Notes: generated by a model not told the origin, from the sequence alone. DNA of 64,000 bases from Shewanella sp. MR-4 (GCF_000014685.1 NC_008321.1:1364001-1428000); one strand, 5' to 3'; counted from the stretch's first letter, positions 25,623-35,370 are shown. Numbers and translations are program-made.

Positions 25623-27470
25623 TTAGGCTTTGTTAACGCTGGCAATCCATTGATCGACTTGCTCTTCTAGCACATCCAAGGGCAGTGCCCCGTTAGCCAA
25701 GACTAAAGTATGGAAATCCCGGATATCAAACTGATCACCCAGTTGTTTTTCCGCCTTGTGTCTCAGTTCGAGTAACTTAATCATCCCAACTTTATAGGCT
25801 GTGGCTTGAGATGGCATAACAATATGACGCTCTACCATTTTCTTCGCATCGGATTTTGCGTTAGGAGTATTATCGACGTAATAAGCTATCCCTTGTTCGC
25901 GGGTCCATTTCTTGGCGTGGATCCCTGTATCGACCACTAAACGACAAGCTCGCCATAACTCCATCGCCAGTCGACCAAAATCGGAGTAAGGGTCAGCATA
26001 TAAGCCCATCTCCTTCGGGAAAGATTCACTGTAGAGTCCCCAACCTTCGATATAGGCGGTATAGCCACCGAACTTACGGAACTTAGGAATATCCTTTAGC
26101 TCCTGTGAGATAGCGATTTGCATATGGTGGCCAGGGATCCCTTCGTGGTAAGCCAGTGCTTCCATCTGGTATTTAGGCATGGCTTTCATATCGTAGAGGT
26201 TGGCATAGTAGCTGCCAGGGCGAGAGCCATCGGGCGCTGGTTGTTCATAGAAGGCTTTACCCGCGGATTTTTCCCTAAAGGCTTCAACCTGTTTGACTAT
26301 CATGGCTGCCTTTGGCTTGACCTTAAAGACTTCATCCAAGCGTGAGCGCATATTATCGATAAGCTTGGTTGCATCGGCTAAGTATGCTGCCTTGCCTTCG
26401 GCGGTATTTGGATAATAGAACTGTGGATCATCGCGCATAAAGGTGAAGAACTCTTGCAAGGTGCCGTTAAAATTCACCTTTTTCATAATGGCGCGCATTT
26501 CATTATGGATGCGTTCCACTTCGGCAAGACCAAGTTGATGAATTTCATCCGCCGTCATGTGGGTAGTGGTCGTGCGTGCAAGAGCATTGTTATAAAACGC
26601 CTCGCCGTCGGGGAGTTTCCAAACACCATCGCGGGTATCGGCCTTGGCTTCTAAGGTTTTGATATAGGCGATAAGCGTCTTGTATGCAGGCTCAACTTGT
26701 GAGACGAGTGCTTTTTCAGCGTCGGCAATCAGTTGGGCTTTTTCTGCCTCGGAGATACTAAGTGCATTTACTTTTTTGCGAAAATCTGCCAACAGGGCAC
26801 TGTCTTCGCCTTTATCGAAGGGGGCGCCTTTAATGATGTTTTGACTGTCAGAAATCACGTAACCGAACACAAATTTAGGGGCAATAATACCTTTATCTGC
26901 GCGGATCTCGAGCGCCTGTTGCAGTTGGCTTAAGCGTTTGGGCACGCCATTTAAGCGGCTGATATAGGCCTTAGCATCGCTGACATCGGTGATCTGGTGT
27001 TGATTAATCAGGAAGGAGGCTATCATCGAGTGGCCACCATGCATCTGATTCACTGGGTAGTTATGGTAACGCCACTGATAGTCTTTGATATCGTTATTCA
27101 GGTTTTGGGTGAGTAACGTCAGGCTTAGGCGAGTTTGTGGATCAAGCTTACTCGCATCCAGTTGATTCACTTCGGCTAGCTGTTTCTTGGTTCGCGCCAA
27201 CTCACGGGCATCCGCTTCATCGCCAATGTCGTCCCACTTATCATAGTCCTGCTTAATGCCCATATAGGTTTGCGCAATGGGGCTTGCCATGATGTTTTCT
27301 ATGAAGATGGTTTCAAACAAGGCGTTGGCTTTTTCTGACTCGCTTTGTGCGGCAACACTGGTACTGGCCACATTATGTGAGTCACTTAAGGTAGGCACCG
27401 CATAGGAGGGCAGTGCAAGCAGGGTAGAGAGAGTAAATGCGACTAAGCTGATGTTCGTTTTTATTGGCAT
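25623..27470 (-). CDS. DUF885 family secreted peptidase-like protein
   Basis: A 615-residue protein with signal peptide (residues 1-24, ending LPSYAVP). The DUF885 domain fills the rest; the zinc-site-like motif ALAYHEGIPGHHMQIAI at about residue 455 is a HExxxH variant known in this family, which is related to M32-type metallopeptidases. GGYTAYIEGWGLYSE contains the likely third ligand (Glu). Members are predicted periplasmic or membrane-bound peptidases; substrate unknown. It is a single gene, well separated from hemW by a MITE. Confidence 0.88.
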   Translation of the reverse strand: MPIKTNISLVAFTLSTLLALPSYAVPTLSDSHNVASTSVAAQSESEKANALFETIFIENIMASPIAQTYMGIKQDYDKWDDIGDEADARELARTKKQLAEVNQLDASKLDPQTRLSLTLLTQNLNNDIKDYQWRYHNYPVNQMHGGHSMIASFLINQHQITDVSDAKAYISRLNGVPKRLSQLQQALEIRADKGIIAPKFVFGYVISDSQNIIKGAPFDKGEDSALLADFRKKVNALSISEAEKAQLIADAEKALVSQVEPAYKTLIAYIKTLEAKADTRDGVWKLPDGEAFYNNALARTTTTHMTADEIHQLGLAEVERIHNEMRAIMKKVNFNGTLQEFFTFMRDDPQFYYPNTAEGKAAYLADATKLIDNMRSRLDEVFKVKPKAAMIVKQVEAFREKSAGKAFYEQPAPDGSRPGSYYANLYDMKAMPKYQMEALAYHEGIPGHHMQIAISQELKDIPKFRKFGGYTAYIEGWGLYSESFPKEMGLYADPYSDFGRLAMELWRACRLVVDTGIHAKKWTREQGIAYYVDNTPNAKSDAKKMVERHIVMPSQATAYKVGMIKLLELRHKAEKQLGDQFDIRDFHTLVLANGALPLDVLEEQVDQWIASVNKA

Positions 27471-27614
27471 GATCAGGCTTCCTTAACAATGTTCAGGCAA
27501 TTCTAAAGAAGCAGGGGAAAAATGTATGAATATAAATGTTAGAAAATGTGTTAGCTATAAAAGATGCTTCATCGAGAAACCTAGGCTAACACATTATTTA
27601 TATGGGAATTTAAT

Positions 27615-27882
27615 TAGGGCGTGTTGACGTTTCAGGGTTATTTTTGCAGCAGTTTGGCTGGCTTTTATGTAAGGCAAAGTCCGTGCTGTGTAGTTATTCT
27701 ACATAAACGGACGATAACGCAGCAGAAATGCCAGCCAAATGCTGCCCGAAGGGTTCGTCTAGCAAGCTCGTTCTCTTTGTCACTCGTCATTTGAGTAGAA
27801 TAACTACACATCATTCCTCGTTTCGCGAGCACGTGCTTGCCAGAACGAACAAAATCTAATCTCGAAACGTCAACATGCCCTA
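27615..27882. mobile_element. MITE, copy A (268 bp with flanking TA)
   Basis: Terminal inverted repeats at 27615-27633 and 27864-27882 (TAGGGCGTGTTGACGTTTC, one mismatch). The same element, same length, is present in reverse orientation at 57330-57597, nearly identical throughout. It has no ORF of transposase size, contains internal inverted repeats (TGTGTAGTTATTCTAC...) and ends in TA on both sides, as expected for a TA target duplication. It lies five bases after the hemW stop. The parent transposon is not in this window. Confidence 0.88.
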
Positions 27883-27887
27883 GGAAA

Positions 27888-29045
27888 TTAACAAAATTGT
27901 GTCAGTAAATCGTTCACAAACATGTGACCTTTACTGGTTAATTGCCAATGTTCAGCCGATTCGGTCAGTAAACCCCGTTGTTTGGCCTTTTCCATTCCCT
28001 CTTTCAAGGTATCTCGGTGTAAACCAGTTCTGTTTTCAAACTCTTGCTTAGGAATAGGCGTCATTAAGCGCAGACGATTCATCAAGTATTCGAGGGCGCG
28101 ATCTTCTTCGGCGACCTCAGTCTGCTCGAAGTTATATTTGTCGGCAGCTAAATAACCCTTAGGGTGTTTGATTTTAACCGTGCGAATAATGCGGTTCTCT
28201 TCGGGCAAGGTCACTTTGCCATGGGCACCGCAGCCTATGCCTAAATAATCGCCAAACTGCCAATAGTTAAGGTTATGCCTGCATTGATAGCCGGGTTTGG
28301 CATAGGCCGAGATTTCATACTGCTCATAACCGAGTGCCGCTAACTTTTGTTGCCCTTGTTCGTAGATCTGCCAGAGATCTTCATCGTCGGGTAGTTGCGG
28401 TGGTTTTGAATGAAACAGGGTGTTAGGCTCAATCGTCAGTTGATACCAAGACAAATGCGGCGGATTGAGCGCCGCTGCGGTATCGATATCCGCCATGGCC
28501 TCTGCAAAACTTTGATTCGGAAGTCCGTGCATCAAATCCAAGTTAAAACTTAAATAACCCGCTTGGCTGGCTTTTTGGGCGGCGGTTTGGGCTTCGTTTT
28601 GATCGTGGATCCGCCCCAGCAGATTGAGCTTATCCTTAGAGAAACTCTGTACTCCAATGGATAACCGGGTGACCCCTGCGGCGCGGTAGGCACTAAAGTC
28701 ATCGTGCTCTAGGGTGCCTGGGTTGGCCTCCATGGTGATTTCAATATCGTCACTGAAGGGAATTAGTGCATTGGCACCATCTAATATCCGTTTGATTTGA
28801 TTGGCATCAAACAGAGACGGCGTTCCACCACCAATAAAAATAGTGTGCAGCTTACGGCCTTGTACTAAGTGCAAGTCTTGGCGTAGGTCCGCTAGCAGCG
28901 CATCCACATAGGCCTTTTGGGGTAATTCGCCATTTTGTCCATGGGAGTTAAAGTCGCAGTAAGGGCATTTTTGCACACACCAAGGGATATGGATGTACAA
29001 GCTCAACGGCGGCAGGGTTAACTGAGGTGACACATTCACTGACAT
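27888..29045 (-). CDS. hemW: haem chaperone HemW (radical SAM)
   Basis: A 385-residue radical-SAM protein. The cluster motif C-x3-C-x2-C is at WCVQKCPYCDFNSH, followed by IFIGGGTPSLF and SIGVQSF. HemW binds haem and delivers it to respiratory proteins; it is related to but distinct from HemN because it lacks the extra N-terminal HemN motif and has the CPYCDF pattern. Its start overlaps the rdgB stop by one base, as in E. coli yggW-rdgB. Confidence 0.95.
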   Translation of the reverse strand: MSVNVSPQLTLPPLSLYIHIPWCVQKCPYCDFNSHGQNGELPQKAYVDALLADLRQDLHLVQGRKLHTIFIGGGTPSLFDANQIKRILDGANALIPFSDDIEITMEANPGTLEHDDFSAYRAAGVTRLSIGVQSFSKDKLNLLGRIHDQNEAQTAAQKASQAGYLSFNLDLMHGLPNQSFAEAMADIDTAAALNPPHLSWYQLTIEPNTLFHSKPPQLPDDEDLWQIYEQGQQKLAALGYEQYEISAYAKPGYQCRHNLNYWQFGDYLGIGCGAHGKVTLPEENRIIRTVKIKHPKGYLAADKYNFEQTEVAEEDRALEYLMNRLRLMTPIPKQEFENRTGLHRDTLKEGMEKAKQRGLLTESAEHWQLTSKGHMFVNDLLTQFC

Positions 29046-29662
29046 TATTGGGCGTTCCCGTCGGTAAATACGCCTTTTTCCTGCATGGCAGCAATCAGTT
29101 GCACTAAAGCTTTACCACGGTGACTCAAGGCATTTTTCTCGTCACTGCTCAATTGGGCTGCGCTGCAATAATGGTGTTCTGGAATAAAAATCGGATCGTA
29201 ACCATGGCCGTTGTCACCCCGTTGCACGAAATCGATTTGGCCTTCCCACGAGGCTTGGCAAATGATGGGCGTTGGGTCTTTCGCATGGCGCATATAGACT
29301 AAAACGCATTGGAATCTTGCCGTACGCGGCGCAGGATTATCCTTTAATGTGTCTAAGAGTTTTAACACATTGTCTTGATCTTTGGCATTTTCCCCCGCAT
29401 AGCGTGCAGAGTAGATCCCCGGTGCGCCTTGGAGTAAATCGACTTCTAATCCCGAGTCATCGGCAATGGCGGCAAGTCCAGTAATTTGCGCCGCATGTCT
29501 GGCTTTGATAATGGCGTTTTCGACAAAGGTGGTGCCCGTTTCGGCCACTTCGCTAACGTTAAATTGGCTTTGTGGCAGCACTTTTACGCCGTAGGCGGCG
29601 AGCATTTGATCGAATTCGGCAAGTTTACCTTTATTGCCACTGGCGAGGACGATTTGTTGCAT
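29045..29662 (-). CDS. rdgB: XTP/dITP diphosphatase
   Basis: A 205-residue house-cleaning nucleotide pyrophosphatase that hydrolyses dITP, ITP and XTP. Seen: IVLASGNKGKLAEFDQML at the N-terminus (nucleotide-binding SxNxxK), AIADDSGLEVDLLQGAPGIYSARYAG, and YDPIFIPE. Typical length. Operon with hemW. Confidence 0.97.
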   Translation of the reverse strand: MQQIVLASGNKGKLAEFDQMLAAYGVKVLPQSQFNVSEVAETGTTFVENAIIKARHAAQITGLAAIADDSGLEVDLLQGAPGIYSARYAGENAKDQDNVLKLLDTLKDNPAPRTARFQCVLVYMRHAKDPTPIICQASWEGQIDFVQRGDNGHGYDPIFIPEHHYCSAAQLSSDEKNALSHRGKALVQLIAAMQEKGVFTDGNAQ

Positions 29663-29777
29663 GGAATACCTATTGGATTGGGTGCTCTTGTCTGTGTGTC
29701 ACTGAGTGTGAACATTGAGCGATGTCATTGGACTGTATGCGGCAATGATACCCAAGCTGAGCGGTAAAGGACAGAAA

Positions 29778-29810
29778 AAGGCAGGACGATACTTGGTATC
29801 GTCCTGCCTT
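29778..29810 (-). terminator. rho-independent terminator of yggS-DUF4426 block
   Basis: Fifteen-base arms AAGGCAGGACGATAC / GTATCGTCCTGCCTT with a three-base loop; on the minus strand it runs into TTTTTCT. Confidence 0.92.
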
Positions 29811-29822
29811 ATGAGGTTGAGA

Positions 29823-30257
29823 TTATTCGACGTAGAACTTTTGCTTAAACTGCAGATTGGTGTTGAGTTGATTACCGTGTTTGATGGCGATGTTGAAATT
29901 GATTTCTTGATCGTCGCGGTAAGGGACTTCGGCGATGTAATAAATCGCCTTACCCTCACGGATCTCTCTAAATTTCAAATCGATACGAGCATCGAGTAGG
30001 TTATTGGCAACGCCAGTGATTTCAACGGGCACTGCGGGCGAGCCTTCTTCACTCATATCTAATACGGCAATGTTAATGATGCCTCTGTAGCTACTGCGTT
30101 CGATGCCATAGGATTTTGCAATGCTCGGGGTTAAAAAGGTGCTGCCCAGCGCCATGTAATGAATGTCGAAATTACCGACGGTTTCTTTTTGCTCGGCATT
30201 AGCGACGCCACACAGGCTTGCAGTCAAGGCGAGCATAATAAGGAGATTACGTAACAT
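29823..30257 (-). CDS. DUF4426 secreted protein
   Basis: A 144-residue protein with signal peptide (LLIMLALTASLCGVANAEQ) and a beta-rich mature part (VGNFDIHYMALGSTFLTP, IYYIAEVPYRDDQEINFNI). It fits DUF4426, of unknown function, commonly next to yggU. It ends the operon; a strong terminator follows. Confidence 0.87.
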   Translation of the reverse strand: MLRNLLIMLALTASLCGVANAEQKETVGNFDIHYMALGSTFLTPSIAKSYGIERSSYRGIINIAVLDMSEEGSPAVPVEITGVANNLLDARIDLKFREIREGKAIYYIAEVPYRDDQEINFNIAIKHGNQLNTNLQFKQKFYVE

Positions 30258-30325
30258 GATGTTGTACCTTCATATGAGGGATTACTTGAGTATAGGTCGC
30301 GGGAAGGAGACTTCCAACGGTGCGT

Positions 30326-30616
30326 TTATTCGAGCAATGTCGCGATTTCTGCCGGAACGTTTTTGGGCGCGCTAATCCGTACCTGCTTATGACGTCCTAA
30401 TTCACCCTTAAGGATGTGAACATCGCTTTTAGGGACTTTAAAGGCCTTCGCTAAATACTTGCTTAAATGGGCATTGGCCTTGCCATCGATAGGCGGGGCG
30501 GTAATGGCGACTTTTAACTCATCACCGTGTAGCCCGACAATCTGATCGCGACTCGCTTTAGGTTGAATATACAAATTAAGCAGCAAGTCGCCTTGCTGCA
30601 TAATGACTGCGCTCAT
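30326..30616 (-). CDS. yggU: YggU/DUF167 family protein
   Basis: A 96-residue small protein with LYIQPKASRDQIVGLHGDEL and APPIDGKANAHLSKYLAKAF, the DUF167 signature. Role unknown. Its start overlaps the yggT stop by one base. Confidence 0.95.
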   Translation of the reverse strand: MSAVIMQQGDLLLNLYIQPKASRDQIVGLHGDELKVAITAPPIDGKANAHLSKYLAKAFKVPKSDVHILKGELGRHKQVRISAPKNVPAEIATLLE

Positions 30617-31164
30617 TAAATCACGGCCCAGAATGGTACGTATTGCGCCAATAGCATGTTGATAAAGTTCATGCCGATAATCACCAACATCACCGACAAA
30701 TCTAAACCTCCAATGGGCGGAATGATGCGGCGCACTGGAGCCAAAATGGGCTCTGTCAGTTGACCCATGATCATCACAATGGGGTTATAGCCTTGATTGA
30801 ACCAACTTAAGATGGCGCGGATGATCAGCATCCAGAAGAGCAAAACGCCCGCCTGTTTGATAACAGTGACAAGCGCAAACACAAAGAACAGCACTATATC
30901 AATACCACCACCGGCGATAAGGCTTAACAGCAGCACTTTGACCATCACGACTAATAGGGCGAGTACAAATGAAGAAGTATCGAATCTTCCCATTGAAGGA
31001 ATTAATCGACGCATAGGCGCGATCAACGGGTGAGTGGCTTTGACCACAAACTGACTGAAGGGATTATAAAAATCGGCACGGGCCAAGGGGAGCCAGATCC
31101 GTAATATCACCACCATCAAATACAAATCGAAGAGTGTGCTGATTAAAAAGGTTAATGCATTCAT
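30616..31164 (-). CDS. yggT: YggT family membrane protein
   Basis: A 182-residue integral membrane protein made of two similar YggT halves (each with two helices and the sequence NPFSQFVVKATHPLIAPMRR or NPIVMIMGQLTEPILAPVRR). E. coli YggT is linked to osmotic tolerance; function otherwise unclear. Sits between proC and yggU, as in many gammaproteobacteria. Confidence 0.95.
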   Translation of the reverse strand: MNALTFLISTLFDLYLMVVILRIWLPLARADFYNPFSQFVVKATHPLIAPMRRLIPSMGRFDTSSFVLALLVVMVKVLLLSLIAGGGIDIVLFFVFALVTVIKQAGVLLFWMLIIRAILSWFNQGYNPIVMIMGQLTEPILAPVRRIIPPIGGLDLSVMLVIIGMNFINMLLAQYVPFWAVI

Positions 31165-31239
31165 CGAGATTTCTGCCTATATGAGTCCGATTAAAAACGC
31201 CCGTGTTAAAAGTGAGTGAGTCATCCAGCTATTGCTGAA

Positions 31240-32058
31240 TTAAAAAGTGTTAGCCATTTCCTCTGCACGTTTGATGCAGTTTTCCATCGCATTTTTGACC
31301 ACACCACGAAGATCCGCCGCTTCGAATGTGGCGATGGCTTGCGCCGTTGTGCCACCCTTCGAGGTGACATTCTCCCGTAAATTACCTAACGTAAGCTCGG
31401 GATTTTGCTTTGCCATCATAGCAGCACCGAGGGCTGCTTGCTGTACTAAGCTTCTGGCTTTGGCTTCATCCATACCCATTTGCTTACCGGCATCAATCAT
31501 AGATTCCATCAGCAGGAAGAAATAGGCAGGTGAACTACCCGCAAGGGCAATGACTTGATTAATCTCAGATTCCTCATTCACCCACACAATTTCACCACCG
31601 CTGGACATCAAGCGCTCGGTAATGGCTTGCTGGGCATCAGAGAGGGGCTGCGGGGCGTAGAGTCCCGTCATACCGACACCGATTTGCATTGGCGTGTTTG
31701 GCATAGTGCGAACTAGTGTGATGGGCTGTGCTAAATACTGGCTGTAGCGCTCTGCTTTAATCCCCGCAGCAATGGTTATGACCAGCTTGTTAGACATATC
31801 AATGCCTTGCAGTGCTTGGCAGACTTGTTCCATCAACTGTGGCTTAACGGATAATACGATGACATCGGCATCTTGGGCGGCGCTAACATTGTCTTGGGAT
31901 ACTCGCACACCAAAGTCGGCGGCGAGGGCATCGAGTTTACCTTGGCTAGGATTGGTGGCTTGCACTAGCGCAGCAGGATAACCGCTACGAATTAAGCCGC
32001 TGATAATACTGCGGGTCATATTGCCCGCACCAATAAAGCAGATTTTTTGTTGACTCAT
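31240..32058 (-). CDS. proC: pyrroline-5-carboxylate reductase
   Basis: A 272-residue enzyme for the last step of proline synthesis, NAD(P)H-dependent reduction of P5C. N-terminal Rossmann motif ICFIGAGNMTRSIISGLIRS, then VILSVKPQ, RTMPNTP and the C-terminal signature LAGSSPAYFFLLMESMIDAG with LGNLRENVTSKGGTTAQAI. Length typical. About 225 bp with two hairpins separates it from yggS upstream. Confidence 0.97.
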   Translation of the reverse strand: MSQQKICFIGAGNMTRSIISGLIRSGYPAALVQATNPSQGKLDALAADFGVRVSQDNVSAAQDADVIVLSVKPQLMEQVCQALQGIDMSNKLVITIAAGIKAERYSQYLAQPITLVRTMPNTPMQIGVGMTGLYAPQPLSDAQQAITERLMSSGGEIVWVNEESEINQVIALAGSSPAYFFLLMESMIDAGKQMGMDEAKARSLVQQAALGAAMMAKQNPELTLGNLRENVTSKGGTTAQAIATFEAADLRGVVKNAMENCIKRAEEMANTF

Positions 32059-32083
32059 GTGTACCCCATAATGTCTGGCCTAG

Positions 32084-32205
32084 GCTGAATGGATAACATT
32101 CAGCATTAATATCATTGAATTAGCGTTATTAGGCCGGATAAAAATTTCTATTTAATGTTCTCTAACAGTATTTGGGCTTTAGCCTCTAAAAACAAGGCTA
32201 AAGCC
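32084..32205 (-). other. two hairpins between yggS and proC
   Basis: GCTGAATG-GATAA-CATTCAGC at 32084-32104 (eight-base arms) and GGCTTTAGCCT / AGGCTAAAGCC at 32175-32205 (eleven-base arms, nine-base loop). Neither is followed by a T-run on the minus strand. They could shape the leader of proC or processing of a yggS-proC transcript. Confidence 0.4.
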
Positions 32206-32282
32206 GATATTGCTGACTCGCCTTTGGCTATCCCTGTGATTTCCCTTAGCATCAATCGTACAGATGCATTAACCCGTAACGA

Positions 32283-32999
32283 CTAATTGCTGGTCGTCTC
32301 TTTTGCGCCATAATCCCGTTCACCAAAGATTGCGCTGCCGATACGCACCATGGTTGAGCCGCACTCAATAGCCACGTCTAAATCATTACTCATGCCCATA
32401 GAAAGCGTATCGACAGCGGGATAATGCTGCTTTAGCGTATCGAATAACTGCTTAAGCTCGCTGAGTTCGCGGCTTTGCTGCGCAATGTCATTGGTGGCGC
32501 TGGGAATCGCCATTAAACCCCGCAGTTGTAAATGGGGTAATTGGCTGATGCTATCGGCCAGTGGCAGCATTTGCTCGGCATCGATGCCGGATTTAGTGTC
32601 TTCATCACTGATATTGATTTGAATACACACATTGAGCGGCGCAAGGTGTGCTGGGCGCTGCTCATTGAGCCGTTGGGCAATTTTCTCCCGCGAGAGGGTG
32701 TGCATCCAGTCGAAGTGCTGGGCGACTAAGGCGGTTTTATTGGATTGCAGTGGTCCAATAAAATGCCATTCAATATCAGGGTGTGTGCCCTTTAGCGACT
32801 CAATTTTTGTCACACCTTCTTGAACATAGTTCTCGCCAAAGCAACGCTGGCCCGCGTCATAGGCTGCTATAATATCTTCGATGGGTTTAGTCTTACTGAC
32901 GGCAAGTAAGCGAATACTGTGAGGTAGGCGTGCGCATTTTTGCGCCGCTTGCGCGATCCTGCTCTGGGCGACTGCGAGTCTGTCTGCTATTGTTGTCAT
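32283..32999 (-). CDS. yggS: PLP homeostasis protein YggS
   Basis: A 238-residue PLP-binding protein of the YggS/PROSC family, which balances pyridoxal phosphate and amino-acid metabolism and is not known to be an enzyme. Seen: RLLAVSKTKPIEDIIAAY (PLP lysine), GENYVQEGVTKI, WHFIGPLQSNK, LSMGMSNDLDVAIECGSTMV. Start taken at ATG 32999; a TTG seven codons upstream is open but would lie only 14 bp from pilT. Confidence 0.96.
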   Translation of the reverse strand: MTTIADRLAVAQSRIAQAAQKCARLPHSIRLLAVSKTKPIEDIIAAYDAGQRCFGENYVQEGVTKIESLKGTHPDIEWHFIGPLQSNKTALVAQHFDWMHTLSREKIAQRLNEQRPAHLAPLNVCIQINISDEDTKSGIDAEQMLPLADSISQLPHLQLRGLMAIPSATNDIAQQSRELSELKQLFDTLKQHYPAVDTLSMGMSNDLDVAIECGSTMVRIGSAIFGERDYGAKETTSN

Positions 33000-33034
33000 G
33001 ATGTAATTATCTGGTTGCAAGGATATCCCAAACT

Positions 33035-34072
33035 ATGGAAATCACTGAGTTATTAGCCTTTAGTGTAAAACACAAAGCCTCGGATCTACACCTCTCTGCA
33101 GGGATATCTCCCATGATCCGTGTCGACGGTGAAGTGAGAAAAATAAACCTGCCCGCGCTCGATCATCAGGGTGTACACAGCCTTGTGTACGACATTATGA
33201 ATGATAAACAGCGTAAGGACTTTGAAGAGCATTTAGAAATCGACTTTTCGTTCGAAGTCCCTAATTTAGCGCGTTTCCGTGTGAACGCCTTTAACCAATC
33301 CCGCGGCGCTGCGGCGGTGTTTCGTACCATTCCCAGCGAAATTTTGTCGCTCGAGCAGTTAGGGGCGCCTGAGATTTTTAAGAAAATTTCCAGCTTTCCC
33401 CGCGGCTTAGTGCTTGTTACTGGGCCTACAGGTTCGGGTAAGAGTACCACACTTGCGGCCATGGTGGATTACATCAATGAGAACCGCCACGACCATATCT
33501 TAACCATTGAAGATCCTATCGAATTCGTACATCAGAATAAGCAATGTTTGATTAACCAACGGGAAGTGCATCGTCATACCCACAGTTTTAACGCGGCGCT
33601 GCGTAGCGCACTGCGTGAAGACCCTGACGTAATCCTCGTCGGTGAGATGCGTGACCTTGAAACCATTCGTCTGGCGATGACGGCGGCCGAAACGGGTCAC
33701 TTAGTCTTTGGTACCTTGCACACCACCTCGGCGGCTAAGACCATCGACCGTGTGGTTGACGTTTTCCCTGCCGGTGAAAAGGACATGGTGCGTACCATGT
33801 TATCTGAATCATTACAGGCGGTTATTTCGCAAACCCTGATTAAGAAAATCGGTGGTGGCCGTGTGGCTGCCCACGAAATCATGATGGGTACTCCCGCTAT
33901 CCGTAACCTTATCCGTGAAGATAAAGTGGCACAGATGTACTCAGCCATTCAAACGGGGATGGCCCATGGCATGCAAACGCTCGAACAGTGTCTGCAAAAC
34001 TTAGTGAACCGTGGCCTCATCACCCGTGAGGATGCCATGGCGAAGAGCTCAAACAAACAAGCGACGTTTTAA
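33035..34072 (+). CDS. pilT: type IV pilus retraction ATPase PilT
   Basis: A 345-residue hexameric ATPase that powers pilus retraction. N-terminal PAS-like part (LLAFSVKHKASDLHLSAG), Walker A GPTGSGKSTTLAAM (about 130-143), Asp box ILTIEDPIEFVH, Walker B DPDVILVGEMRD, His box TGHLVFGTLHTTSAAKTIDR, and AIRNLIRE near the end. Divergent from yggS and followed by pilU after 6 bp. Confidence 0.98.
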   Translation: MEITELLAFSVKHKASDLHLSAGISPMIRVDGEVRKINLPALDHQGVHSLVYDIMNDKQRKDFEEHLEIDFSFEVPNLARFRVNAFNQSRGAAAVFRTIPSEILSLEQLGAPEIFKKISSFPRGLVLVTGPTGSGKSTTLAAMVDYINENRHDHILTIEDPIEFVHQNKQCLINQREVHRHTHSFNAALRSALREDPDVILVGEMRDLETIRLAMTAAETGHLVFGTLHTTSAAKTIDRVVDVFPAGEKDMVRTMLSESLQAVISQTLIKKIGGGRVAAHEIMMGTPAIRNLIREDKVAQMYSAIQTGMAHGMQTLEQCLQNLVNRGLITREDAMAKSSNKQATF

Positions 34073-34078
34073 GGATTT

Positions 34079-35194
34079 ATGATGGATGTCCGTCCGTTTT
34101 TAAAAGTCATGGTGGAGCGTAAAGCCTCGGACTTGTTTATTACCGCAGGTTTTCCGCCTAGCGCCAAAATCGATGGTGAGTTACGTCCGTTAGCCGAGAG
34201 TGCCTTCACGCCCGCGCAATCTTTGGATTTTGTCGAGTCCGTGATGACCGAGGCACAAAAGAAGGAGTTTCACACGACTCGCGAGTGTAACTTTGCTTTT
34301 GCGGTTAAGGATTTAGGTCGTTTCCGCGTCAGCGCATTCTGGCAGCGTGAATCTCCTGGATGCGTAATGCGCCGGATTGAGACCAAGATCCCTGAGGTAG
34401 AAGACTTAAAACTGCCACCGATTTTAAAAGATCTGGTGATGAGTAAACGGGGTCTTATCATCATGGTTGGGGGAACGGGAACCGGTAAGTCGACCTCCTT
34501 GGCGGCGTTAGTGGGTTATCGTAATGCCCATGCCCGTGGTCATATCCTCACCATCGAAGACCCGGTGGAATTTGTGCACGACCATCGCAAAAGCATCATC
34601 ACTCAACGTGAAGTGGGTATAGATACAGAATCCTTTGATGCGGCGCTGAAGAGTTCGCTGCGTCAGGCGCCCGATGTGATTTTGATTGGTGAGATCCGTA
34701 CTCAAGAAACCATGGAGTTTGCGCTTTCTTTCGCCGAAACGGGTCACCTCTGTATGGCGACACTGCACGCGAACAACGCTAACCAAGCGTTAGATCGGAT
34801 CATGCACTTAGTGCCAGAGAGTAAACACCAGCAGTTGTTATTCGACTTGTCACTCAACCTGCGCGGCATTGTGGCGCAGCAACTGGTGCCTAAAGTCGAT
34901 GGCACAGGACGACGGGCGGCGATTGAAGTCTTGATCAATACGCCACGTGTCGCGAGCTTGATTGCTAAAAACGAGCTGCATTTGCTCAAAGAAACCATGG
35001 CCAAATCGAATGAACAGGGCATGCAGACCTTCGACCAAGCCTTGCTGCAACTCTATATCGATGGGGAAATCAGCTATGCCGATGCGCTTCACCATGCTGA
35101 CTCGCCAAACGACTTACGTTTAATGATCAAACTGCAAAATAAAGAGCCTACCAGTTCAAGCTTTATGGAAGGCGTGACCTTGGATATGGATTAA
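34079..35194 (+). CDS. pilU: PilT-like ATPase PilU
   Basis: A 371-residue paralogue of PilT that assists retraction. Walker A GGTGTGKSTSLAAL, Walker B APDVILIGEIRT and TGHLCMATLHANNANQALDR are present; the C-terminal extension (SSSFMEGVTLDMD) is typical of PilU. It is co-transcribed with pilT; a terminator follows. Confidence 0.97.
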   Translation: MMDVRPFLKVMVERKASDLFITAGFPPSAKIDGELRPLAESAFTPAQSLDFVESVMTEAQKKEFHTTRECNFAFAVKDLGRFRVSAFWQRESPGCVMRRIETKIPEVEDLKLPPILKDLVMSKRGLIIMVGGTGTGKSTSLAALVGYRNAHARGHILTIEDPVEFVHDHRKSIITQREVGIDTESFDAALKSSLRQAPDVILIGEIRTQETMEFALSFAETGHLCMATLHANNANQALDRIMHLVPESKHQQLLFDLSLNLRGIVAQQLVPKVDGTGRRAAIEVLINTPRVASLIAKNELHLLKETMAKSNEQGMQTFDQALLQLYIDGEISYADALHHADSPNDLRLMIKLQNKEPTSSSFMEGVTLDMD

Positions 35195-35213
35195 TCCTGT
35201 CTGCGGTGATGTT

Positions 35214-35242
35214 AAAGCAGCTCCCTTGAGCTGCTTTTTTTA
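35214..35242 (+). terminator. rho-independent terminator of pilTU
   Basis: AAAGCAGCTC-CCTT-GAGCTGCTTT followed by more Ts. Confidence 0.92.
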
Positions 35243-35370
35243 TCGCTTAAGCCAATCGATAACTCGCTGTAGCTTTTATTTTTTTATTCAATATGATCTC
35301 TATATTAGTGAGTGACGTAATAGAGAATAACGAGTTAGCCAATCTTGGCGCGCCCAATGAGAAGGACATT

